A stretch of 36,614 bases of DNA, taken from assembly GCA_021783135.1 (NCBI GenBank), contig JAJXUE010000002.1:1-36614 (forward strand), given 5' to 3'. The position numbers and the translations under genes were made by a program. The first letter of the stretch is position 1, and each line of letters begins with the position of its first letter. This document shows, in pieces, positions 1-6,547 of the stretch. The notes under the pieces are model-generated. The model searched no databases. It was not told where the DNA came from and saw nothing but the letters and a program-made list of their open reading frames with translations. Source of the stretch: Bacillota bacterium. Its GTDB lineage: Bacteria > Bacillota > Desulfitobacteriia > Desulfitobacteriales > JAJXUE01.

Positions 1-670
1 CCGCGCCCCAAGTAATGGTCGGCAGGTGACCGGTCACGATGCTTAAATTGGGCAAGGCCAGCCAAGCCGCTTGGTTAATGGCGTCAAAATTAACTTGCCC
101 TTGGGCCACGGCCACAATGTAGCCCCCAACCGTACCCAACAAAATCGGAATAATCTTCAAAAATCCTTTGGCGAAGATGCTAAACGCAATCACTATGCCA
201 GCCGTAATAAATGCAGTTATTAATCCTTTTTCCGCTTGTTGGATGGCAACAGGAGTTAAACTTAACCCGATAATCATCACCACCGGCCCCACGACCACGG
301 GCGGCAGCACCTTGGGAATCCAATTTAGGCCTGCGACGGCAATAATGCCAAAAACTACCGCATAGACAATCCCTGCCACCATCATGCCGGTCATAGCTCC
401 TTGTACTCCATACGCTTTGGACGCGGCAATGATTGGCGCGATAAAGGCAAACGAAGAACCCAAGTAAGCCGGTACTTTCCCCTGCGTTACCAGATGGAAA
501 ATTAAGGTGCCTAAGCCAGAGCAAAACAAGGTGACGGATGGATCAAGCCCGGTCAACAGCGGCACTAAAATTGTAGCGCCAAACATGGCAAATACGTGCT
601 GAAACGACAAAGGAATCGCTTTACTGAGCGGAGGCACTTGTTCAATATCATAAATCTTCTTGAACTCCAT
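1..670 (-). CDS. uraA: UraA-type nucleobase permease (NCS2/NAT family), 3' end beyond window
   Basis: About 223 N-terminal residues are visible; the rest lies beyond base 1. Reading inward from 670, the protein has the UraA-type N-terminus PLSFQHVFAMFGATILVPLL, then GKVPAYLGSSFAFIAP and several hydrophobic helices, closely following the uracil/proton symporter UraA. The ATG at 668-670 has an AAGGAGG eight bases upstream. The protein would import uracil, xanthine or a related base across the cytoplasmic membrane; substrate residues in helices 8 and 10 are outside the window, so uracil versus purine cannot be decided. It is the last gene of a same-strand run with a xanthine dehydrogenase-like enzyme and carbamoyltransferase genes, which makes a purine or ureido compound a plausible cargo. 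Family assignment is firm, substrate is inference. Confidence 0.9.
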   Translation of the reverse strand, partial: MEFKKIYDIEQVPPLSKAIPLSFQHVFAMFGATILVPLLTGLDPSVTLFCSGLGTLIFHLVTQGKVPAYLGSSFAFIAPIIAASKAYGVQGAMTGMMVAGIVYAVVFGIIAVAGLNWIPKVLPPVVVGPVVMIIGLSLTPVAIQQAEKGLITAFITAGIVIAFSIFAKGFLKIIPILLGTVGGYIVAVAQGQVNFDAINQAAWLALPNLSIVTGHLPTITWGA

Positions 671-681
671 TGCCAAACCTC

Positions 682-695
682 CTTGTCGGGACAAG
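682..695. promoter_or_regulatory. 14-bp inverted repeat overlapping the permease RBS
   Basis: CTTGTC-GG-GACAAG is a perfect 6+6 inverted repeat with a 2 bp centre. It adjoins and partly covers the AAGGAGG of the permease gene (minus strand). The centre is too short for a good RNA hairpin by itself, so a protein operator is as likely as a translational block. No known operator is recognised. Confidence 0.3.
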
Positions 696-868
696 CCCCT
701 GTAAGGACAGTCCTCGTAACTAAAACAGCGTGACAGCACTTGGAGCAGCAATCCATCAGGTCATAGGCATCACCTTCTTCCCCCAATACCGCCGCATTAC
801 CTAAATCATCAAAGCAATCTGCCCAAGAATCTCGCGTGTAAGTCTAGACCGGAACAGCACCGTACCGT

Positions 869-900
869 TTAAACATCTTAAACATCTTAAACATCTTAAA
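869..900. repeat. 9-bp tandem repeat, about 3.5 copies
   Basis: The unit TTAAACATC repeats head to tail three and a half times in the spacer between the permease and DUF35 genes. The rest of this 267 bp spacer (671-937) shows no convincing gene, terminator or known riboswitch. Confidence 0.85.
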
Positions 901-937
901 TAGCGTTTCGCAAAGTCTCTTTCTCAATGCGTAGCTG

Positions 938-1279
938 TTAGTCAATCGCGTGAAAGATCAGCCCGAGATAATCTTGACCAATCCCTTCTTTGACCGTGCC
1001 GACTGTGGCTCTAAGCTTCATGCCGGCGGCGGGATGTTCCGTTTCTAACTGACCTGCAATGCACAAACCGTTGTTAAAGCGAGCAATACCAAAACTGATA
1101 AACGGTTTCATATACCCTTCCGGCAGGTTGTACACCCTGGTGTAGGTTACCAAGGTGGCTTCTTCGTCTAACGGGATCGGCTCGAATTCGCGTCCGCCGC
1201 ATTTAACACATACAAAGTGGGCGGGGTGATGGAGTTGACCGCAGTTGGTGCATTTGTACGCACTCATCTCGATGGGCAT
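938..1279 (-). CDS. DUF35 protein: Zn-ribbon plus OB-fold, partner of the thiolase-like protein
   Basis: A 113-residue protein. The N-terminal rubredoxin-like Zn ribbon has CTNC at about residues 10-13 and CVKC at 24-27; an OB-fold follows (LVTYTRVYNLPEGYMKPF, then GLCIAGQL). Proteins of this family dock on thiolase-superfamily enzymes: the archaeal thiolase/HMG-CoA synthase complex, the PhlACB acyltransferase and the steroid aldolase Ltp2. They position the CoA or acyl substrate and are not catalysts themselves. The ATG lies 2 bp after the stop of the thiolase-like gene, with GAGG seven bases upstream, so the two are co-translated and very probably form a complex. The family is certain, the substrate unknown. 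Confidence 0.88.
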   Translation of the reverse strand: MPIEMSAYKCTNCGQLHHPAHFVCVKCGGREFEPIPLDEEATLVTYTRVYNLPEGYMKPFISFGIARFNNGLCIAGQLETEHPAAGMKLRATVGTVKEGIGQDYLGLIFHAID

Positions 1280-1281
1280 AA

Positions 1282-2475
1282 CTATTCCTCTCCCTTGGTC
1301 AAAATTGTGGCCACGACATTATTGCCAAAGCCGCCAAAATTGACGGCTAAGCCGGTTTTAGCTCCCACCACCTGACGTCCGCCTGCTTCGCCGCGCAGTT
1401 GACGCGTCAACTCCACCAGCTGGGATACGCCGGTAGCTCCTAAGGGATGACCTTTGGCCTTAAGCCCACCGGAGGTATTAATGGGTATTTTGCCGCCGAT
1501 TTCCGTGGCACCGCTGCGCACTGCCAGATGGCCCTGTCCGCGCGGGAAAAAACCCACCTCCTCCGCTTCCACAATCTCCAGTATGGCAAACGCATCGTGC
1601 AGTTCAGCCACGTCCACATCCTCCGGTTGTAAGCCTGCCATCGCATAAGCCTTGGCCGCGGCCAAGCGGACTGCCAACAAATCTGTCGGTACGGCCCTTT
1701 CCGCCACAGCGTGGGTATCGGTGGCCTGCCCAATTCCGGCAATTTTTATCGGTTTGTGTTTAAAACGTGCCGCAATATCCAGCGCACACAGCACCAGCGC
1801 CGCAGACCCGTCTGATACTGGGCACACATCATACACATGGAGCGGTTCAGCCACGTAAGGATTAATAATCAAAGCGTCCTCGTCAGTGGTAATCGCCGCT
1901 AAGTCCGGTACGAGTTGAATATGCGCAACCGGGTTATGCATAGCATTAGCGTGGTTTTTCACGGCAACCCTGGCGAGGTCAGTTTCCGCAATGCCATACT
2001 TCTCCATGCACAATCGGGTAAACATGCCGGCCAAGGCCGGTAGCGTCAAGCCATAATTATACTCGGCCTCCGGGTGCAGCATCGTAGCTACGAAATCCGT
2101 TGCTTCCCAACCGCTTACGACGCGCATCATTTCACCGCCTACTACCAAAGCGACATCTGCCATTCCGCTGGCAATGGCCATAAAGGCCAGTTTAACTGCT
2201 GAGGCACCGGAGGCAGGACCGTTCTCCACCGTCTCCGCCATCGCAGGGCGCAAGTTTAAGCTGTCAACCAAGGCTGAGGCCACACCATGCTGGCGGTTAA
2301 TCATCCCAGCTCCCATACTAGCGACAATTACCTGATCCACCCCATGACCCTCGCCCGGTATGATGCCGGCGTCGTCAAGCGCCTCCACTGCCGCAAGGCT
2401 GAGCAGGTGCCCAAACGGGACCCCGGACTTGCCAAATTTGGTATGTCCGACGCCAACTATGCCTACTTCTCTCAT
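1282..2475 (-). CDS. Thiolase-superfamily protein lacking both catalytic cysteines
   Basis: 397 residues, normal thiolase length. The N-terminus MREVGIVGVGHTKFG is that of the archaeal/SCP-x thiolase group. Where true thiolases have VEAACASGG this protein has VENGPASGA, so the nucleophilic Cys is Pro87. Near the C-terminus, where thiolases carry the second Cys (GGSGATC-type), it reads GGFGNNVV. The CoA-site histidine in GLKAKGHPLGATG and the HDAF and NHAN elements remain. Claisen thiolysis should be impossible; the nearest precedent is Ltp2, a DUF35-bound retro-aldolase of this superfamily with a repurposed active site. The start was chosen at the ATG overlapping the upstream gene's stop (ATGA); an upstream extension of 32 residues lacks thiolase similarity. 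It is followed directly by its DUF35 partner. The fold is certain; the reaction (aldol or acyl transfer) is inference. Confidence 0.88.
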   Translation of the reverse strand: MREVGIVGVGHTKFGKSGVPFGHLLSLAAVEALDDAGIIPGEGHGVDQVIVASMGAGMINRQHGVASALVDSLNLRPAMAETVENGPASGASAVKLAFMAIASGMADVALVVGGEMMRVVSGWEATDFVATMLHPEAEYNYGLTLPALAGMFTRLCMEKYGIAETDLARVAVKNHANAMHNPVAHIQLVPDLAAITTDEDALIINPYVAEPLHVYDVCPVSDGSAALVLCALDIAARFKHKPIKIAGIGQATDTHAVAERAVPTDLLAVRLAAAKAYAMAGLQPEDVDVAELHDAFAILEIVEAEEVGFFPRGQGHLAVRSGATEIGGKIPINTSGGLKAKGHPLGATGVSQLVELTRQLRGEAGGRQVVGAKTGLAVNFGGFGNNVVATILTKGEE

Positions 2476-3146
2476 CGCCGCCACCCCGGCAGCTGGGCGT
2501 AGGTTTGGGGCAGAATCATTTGGCGGGCCGTTTGTAAGAGTTCGTCGGAAACAGGGCGACGCCCGCCGCATTTGGCTCCCTTATGCTTTTGCCATAATGC
2601 TTGGGTGAGCACATAGGTTGGCACACCGCCCAGTTCATGCCAGGTCTGCGGCCGTGCTTCCAACTCATACTCAATCATCCAACGTTTAAACCCATTGGGG
2701 CTCTCCGCGACAATCCAGACCTCCTGTTCCCCGAGAAAGTCTAAGTGGTATTCCATTTTGGCCGCAAAAAGCTGCGCACCGATACGCAAGCCCTGCCGAA
2801 TGGCCATAGTGTGATAGGACATGCCTACATCTGCATTAACTTCACGCCCGTTAACAATTCCAACAATTTCGCCGTCAATCGTGCCAACCAAGCAATACTC
2901 GTCTTTCACGCGAAAGCGATACCACCCCAAGAGTTCGGCGTAGAGTCGCGCGGCGACAATGTCGTAAAAGTCCTTGGCAACCCCAATCAGGGGACGCACA
3001 GCCTCCAATAAAACGGGAACATCTTCGCGCACGGCCTGGTGTACGACGAGTTTTTGCCCGTTGGCCATGGTTATGTACTTGGCAGGATATGGCGGCTTTT
3101 CTCGCTCGGCGGGCCGCAGCGATTGTTCAAGTTTATCGATTTGCAT
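2472..3146 (-). CDS. GNAT-like acyltransferase, unknown substrate
   Basis: A soluble protein of 224 residues. The central part (about 40-190) has the order of GNAT elements: an opening strand/helix (VHQAVREDVPVLLEAVRPLIG), the strand pair CLVGTIDGEIVGIVNGRE, a region GLRIGAQLFAAKMEY in the acetyl-CoA pyrophosphate-loop position, and a terminal strand WIVAESPNGFKRWM. The loop does not match the Q/RxxGxG/A consensus perfectly, so assignment is moderate. The ATG at 3146 has AAGGAGG eight bases upstream; a TTG six codons earlier lies within that RBS and is rejected. Its stop overlaps the thiolase-like start by 4 bp, so GNAT, thiolase-fold and DUF35 proteins form one translationally coupled unit. 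Confidence 0.6.
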   Translation of the reverse strand: MQIDKLEQSLRPAEREKPPYPAKYITMANGQKLVVHQAVREDVPVLLEAVRPLIGVAKDFYDIVAARLYAELLGWYRFRVKDEYCLVGTIDGEIVGIVNGREVNADVGMSYHTMAIRQGLRIGAQLFAAKMEYHLDFLGEQEVWIVAESPNGFKRWMIEYELEARPQTWHELGGVPTYVLTQALWQKHKGAKCGGRRPVSDELLQTARQMILPQTYAQLPGWRR

Positions 3147-3197
3147 CAAGCAGACCTCCTTCAAGCTTCAGTTTGGCCGTGACACCAAACCTTAAAC

Positions 3198-3308
3198 ACT
3201 AACCGATTTTTTAGGATATAGATGTTCTCAGACTGTCCATATTTTTTAAAGTACAGATGCTTTCGGACTCACCATATTTTTTAAAGTACAGATGCTTTCA
3301 GACTAACC
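3198..3308. repeat. 34-35 bp tandem repeat, three copies plus the start of a fourth
   Basis: Three head-to-tail units start at 3198, 3232 and 3267, with a fourth beginning at 3302. The core is ACT(N4-5)ATATTTTTTAAAGTACAG followed by ATGCTTTC. Copies two and three are nearly identical; copy one has diverged. There are no unique spacers, so this is not CRISPR. It fills the 180 bp gap between the carbamate kinase stop and the GNAT gene start, where a promoter or termination region for the downstream sub-operon would be. Confidence 0.85.
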
Positions 3309-3326
3309 GATAAGTTATTCCACCGC

Positions 3327-4274
3327 TCAGCCGGGGAGAAGCAGCGTACCCCGTTCCCCCTGTAGCGCCGCCTGCAGGTTATTAAAGTCAGTGATGATGG
3401 CCTTCCCCCCGGTAGACGTGACAAATTCAACCGCAGCTTCGATTTTCGGACCCATGCTGCCGGGCGGGAATTGGCCCGTCGCCAAGTAGGCTTGAGCCAA
3501 GGGCACCGGGATATGGCCGAGCGCTCTTTGCGTGGGCAGGTGATAGTCCACATATACCTGCGGTACTCCGGTCAAAATCACCAAGACTTCCGCCCCGATG
3601 GATCTGGCCAAACTAACAGCGGCATAATCCTTATCGACCACCGCCTCAATTCCCACATAGCCGTCCCTGCCCTTGACCACAGGGATACCGCCTCCCCCTG
3701 CAGCCACCACGATTACTCCCCCAGCAACCAGTTGTTTAATTACCCCGCTTTCCAAAATGGCACACGGACGGGGCGACGGGACTACCCGACGGTAGCCGCG
3801 TCCACTGTCCTCTTGTAGCACGTAATTCTTGTTAGTCATTAACTCCCGGGCTTCGGCCTCAGTATAAAAAGGCCCGATGGGCTTACTGGGTTTGGCGAAG
3901 GCTGCGTCGCGCGGGTCCACCTCCACCCGAGTAACAAGCGCGGCAACTTCACGGGTAATTGCTTTGTGCCGCAACAGGTTTTGCAGAGTTTGCGCAATCG
4001 CAAAACCCAGCGAACCTTGCGTATTGGCGACACACACGTCGAGCGGCATCGGCGGCAACAGATGTTTAGTGAGTTCGTTTTTGAGCAAAATGTTCCCGAC
4101 CTGCGGTCCATTCCCGTGCGTAATGACTATTTTGTACCCAGCTTGGGCTAACTCCACCACGTCGCGGCAGCTGTGCTCAATGTTGGCCAACTGCTCGGCA
4201 AAAGTGCCCTTTTGGTGCTCAGTGGTAATGGCGTTACCGCCAAAGGCAATAACAACCGTCTTATTTTGCGTCAT
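3327..4274 (-). CDS. arcC: Carbamate kinase
   Basis: 315 residues, the normal carbamate kinase length. Amino-acid-kinase fold motifs are in order: VVIAFGGNAI at the N-terminus, ITHGNGPQVGN, VVPSPRPCAI, AGGGGIPVV, VDKDYAAVSLA and GSMGPKIEAA. It converts carbamoyl phosphate plus ADP to ATP plus carbamate (ammonia and CO2). The ATG at 4272-4274 was chosen because the conserved sequence begins there; the gene overlaps the end of the cyclase-family gene by 14 bp. Behind allH, allF and allG its likely job is to harvest the carbamoyl phosphate from ureido-compound phosphorolysis, the role of AllK in the E. coli oxamate carbamoyltransferase pathway. No arginine deiminase or ornithine carbamoyltransferase gene is nearby. 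Confidence 0.95.
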   Translation of the reverse strand: MTQNKTVVIAFGGNAITTEHQKGTFAEQLANIEHSCRDVVELAQAGYKIVITHGNGPQVGNILLKNELTKHLLPPMPLDVCVANTQGSLGFAIAQTLQNLLRHKAITREVAALVTRVEVDPRDAAFAKPSKPIGPFYTEAEARELMTNKNYVLQEDSGRGYRRVVPSPRPCAILESGVIKQLVAGGVIVVAAGGGGIPVVKGRDGYVGIEAVVDKDYAAVSLARSIGAEVLVILTGVPQVYVDYHLPTQRALGHIPVPLAQAYLATGQFPPGSMGPKIEAAVEFVTSTGGKAIITDFNNLQAALQGERGTLLLPG

Positions 4275-5046
4275 AGGCGACAATACGGCAAATCGAGGAT
4301 TCGCCGCCCTCAAACCGCCAGGGATAGCAACCGATAATCAGCCGCTTATTGAGAACTTTGTCAATTTCCCCGCCTAAATTTTCCGCGTGCACAATATCAT
4401 ACGGAAACAAATCCACGTGCATCAGTTGGTAGTGATCAGGCGGAAACACCACATCAATTGATTTGCCGAATTTAGCTTGGAAATACTGCTCACATTCGGC
4501 GGCCTGCCTCGGTGCCCATTCCCGGATTTTGGTGTTCATAGGGTGGTCGGCGGAACCGCAATCAACCCCAATCCATTTCAACTCCAGCTTACGGCACCAC
4601 GCCGCAAACTCGCGGGTCGGCCCGGGGTGTTTGACCATGTAGCGTACTTCATCCGCTTCCGGTTGATCCCAGGCATAGCGGTGATAGCCAGTATTGATCA
4701 CCAGAATATCGCCTTTTTTTACTTCCACACGGTCGGTAATGTCTTTCGCGGTGTAGATGCCATAGTCTTCTGCGAGGTCACTAAGATCGACCACCACCCC
4801 TTCCCCAATCAATTCATTTAGCGGAATGGCCGCGATGTCTCGCCCATGGGTGCAAAAATGGAGTGAACCGTCTAGATGCGTACCCACGTGATTGGAAGTT
4901 GTAATTACTTGCCCATTGGCACCATTGGAGCTTAGCCGCTTAAAGAACTTGATCTGCAGCGGCTCGTAAGTCGGCCAAGGTGGGGTAAGGTGACTGAGTT
5001 TTTGGGTCAGGTCGTACATTTGCACATTTGGCCAGTGCTTAAGCAT
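4261..5046 (-). CDS. Cyclase-family metal-dependent amidohydrolase (kynurenine formamidase/isatin hydrolase fold)
   Basis: 261 residues. The family metal motif HxGTHxDxxxH is present as HVGTHLDGSLH (residues 53-63), with a further region VKKGDILVINTGYHRY and the C-terminal PDHYQLMHVDLFPYDIVHAENL typical of these Mn/Zn hydrolases. Members open cyclic or acyl amides (isatin hydrolase, kynurenine formamidase). The ATG has GGGAG about ten bases upstream. It lies between allG and the carbamate kinase, overlapping the latter, so it probably hydrolyses a ring or amide intermediate made from the molybdenum hydroxylase product. The exact substrate cannot be read from the sequence. Confidence 0.85.
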   Translation of the reverse strand: MLKHWPNVQMYDLTQKLSHLTPPWPTYEPLQIKFFKRLSSNGANGQVITTSNHVGTHLDGSLHFCTHGRDIAAIPLNELIGEGVVVDLSDLAEDYGIYTAKDITDRVEVKKGDILVINTGYHRYAWDQPEADEVRYMVKHPGPTREFAAWCRKLELKWIGVDCGSADHPMNTKIREWAPRQAAECEQYFQAKFGKSIDVVFPPDHYQLMHVDLFPYDIVHAENLGGEIDKVLNKRLIIGCYPWRFEGGESSICRIVAYDAK

Positions 5047-5109
5047 AGGGCAATTTCTCCCTTCTTGCTAGAAAGTACCTATTATCTCTTTTTCCACGCT
5101 GTCGCGTTA

Positions 5110-5137
5110 GTTGCAGTAGATCCGTTGCAGTAGGTCT
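5110..5137. repeat. 14-bp direct tandem repeat
   Basis: GTTGCAGTAGATCC is followed immediately by GTTGCAGTAGGTCT, in the 97 bp spacer between allG and the cyclase gene. This is the widest gap inside the xdh-all run; no terminator is visible in it. Confidence 0.7.
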
Positions 5138-5143
5138 TTTTTC

Positions 5144-6547
5144 CTATTGTGCTAACTCCAGCAAGGCTTGCGTAAAACAGGCCCAAGGCGGTTTGACCAA
5201 GCCGGCCCCGACTTGGCCGATGCCGGGTTTTTTATGCGCAATCCCAGTATTGATGTTCGGCAAAATGCCCGTCTCCACCACTTTGCGCACATCAATGCCG
5301 GTAGGAGTGCCGCGGAAGTTTAACGCCGGAATGGTGCACAAAGCGTTCTCACCATAGGTGATCTGGTACATCAAGTTGCTGTACTCCAAGGCATCGGCTG
5401 CACTACCGCCGACGAACTGGACAATAGCCGGGGCCGCAGCCATGGCAAAGCCGCCAATACCTGCCGTTTCGGTAATGGCACTATCCCCAATATCCAAATT
5501 AGCGTCTTTGGCGCTGTAACCCGGGAAGTATAATCCCTCTACCGGCAGCGCCGGAGCAGTAAACCAATGCTCCCCTGTACCGCACACCCTGATGCCAAAA
5601 TCTGTCCCGTTGCGGCTCATTGCCGTTACCAAGGTCGAATACGGCACATGGCCTGCCGCATCTAAGACGGCCTTACAAGCCGGCATCGAAAGGTTGAGAA
5701 AGAAATGGTCATTACCATTAATAAAGTTTAAGCAGCGGCTGATCACTCCCCGGGCTGCTTCAGTCTGGAGCAGGAGTGGCGCCAAAACCCTTAGCAACAG
5801 CGAGGTTCCGGCTTTGTTGCGATTATGCCCTTCGTCTCCCATGTGCAGCATTTGAGCCAAGATACTGCGTAAATCAATCCCTCCTGACAACTGCACTGCC
5901 GCGTGCAGGGTCGGAGCCAGTTCATGTTCCAGCCATTTGAGCCGTTCAAGCACCTCCGCGCTGTATGCTCCATAACGCAGCACTTTGCCCAAGCCTTCGT
6001 TGAGCGTGCAGTAGGCATAATTACCGTGCGTGCGGTTATGCACGATAAACACCGGCATGGAGGGCGAAACCACCCCAGCCATCGGCCCAACGCTGTTATG
6101 CTCATGACAGGGCGCAAACTCAATCGCACCGGAAGCAGCGAGTTGCTCGGCTTCGGCTGCCCCGTCCACCCAGCCCTCATACAAGATGGCCCCGATAACG
6201 GCACCGCGCAGCGGTCCGCTCATGCGTTCCCAGGTAATTGGCGGTCCGGCATGCAGTAACATGCGCTCGCCCATACCCGGAATCACTGCCAAAGCTGTTC
6301 CCACTCCCTCCAAAAAGGGCTGGGCCTCGCTCATTCTCTGCCAGGCCAACTTATTACCCGCTTCGACTTGTTCCTGCACCGCGCTAAGCCGGTCAAGCGC
6401 GTGCAACAATTCGCTATCCCCGCCCGCCGGTGGCGTCCATTCCACCTCAACAACCCGGCAGCCCTGGCGACGCAAATCTGCCGCAAACGGCGGAATACCG
6501 ACGTTAATAACCGCAAGCTCTTGTTGAAACAGCTCGTTTATGCCCAT
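5144..6547 (-). CDS. allG: AllG-type subunit of oxamate carbamoyltransferase (DUF1116, YlbE family)
   Basis: 467 residues, full length for DUF1116. Recognisable segments are FAPCHEHNSVGPMAGVVSPS, HMGDEGHNRNKAGTSLL, FFLNLSMPACKA and PTGIDVRKVVETGILPNINT. In E. coli AllF, AllG and AllH together catalyse oxalurate plus phosphate to oxamate plus carbamoyl phosphate. The ATG at 6545-6547 overlaps the stop of the FdrA gene by one base (TAATG), a strong coupling sign. With allH upstream and carbamate kinase downstream the complete set is present. Family assignment is firm; whether oxalurate is the true substrate is inferred by homology. Confidence 0.9.
   Translation of the reverse strand: MGINELFQQELAVINVGIPPFAADLRRQGCRVVEVEWTPPAGGDSELLHALDRLSAVQEQVEAGNKLAWQRMSEAQPFLEGVGTALAVIPGMGERMLLHAGPPITWERMSGPLRGAVIGAILYEGWVDGAAEAEQLAASGAIEFAPCHEHNSVGPMAGVVSPSMPVFIVHNRTHGNYAYCTLNEGLGKVLRYGAYSAEVLERLKWLEHELAPTLHAAVQLSGGIDLRSILAQMLHMGDEGHNRNKAGTSLLLRVLAPLLLQTEAARGVISRCLNFINGNDHFFLNLSMPACKAVLDAAGHVPYSTLVTAMSRNGTDFGIRVCGTGEHWFTAPALPVEGLYFPGYSAKDANLDIGDSAITETAGIGGFAMAAAPAIVQFVGGSAADALEYSNLMYQITYGENALCTIPALNFRGTPTGIDVRKVVETGILPNINTGIAHKKPGIGQVGAGLVKPPWACFTQALLELAQ

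Noticed and set aside
565-835. Minus-strand Cys-rich open frame (DCCSKCCH) ahead of and overlapping the permease start
   Set aside because: It has no ATG with an RBS (only a TTG near 786), overlaps the permease gene out of frame and matches no known leader peptide. Protein-like in places, but unsupported.
671-937. Purine or PyrR-type riboswitch/attenuator ahead of the permease
   Set aside because: Conserved core elements of these RNAs are not visible; only simple repeats and a short palindrome are.
3198-3308. Possible CRISPR array
   Set aside because: Units abut directly with no unique spacers and no cas genes are near.
3877-4377. Plus-strand open frame of 166 codons
   Set aside because: It is antisense to carbamate kinase and the cyclase gene, both firmly identified; no RBS and no recognisable protein features.
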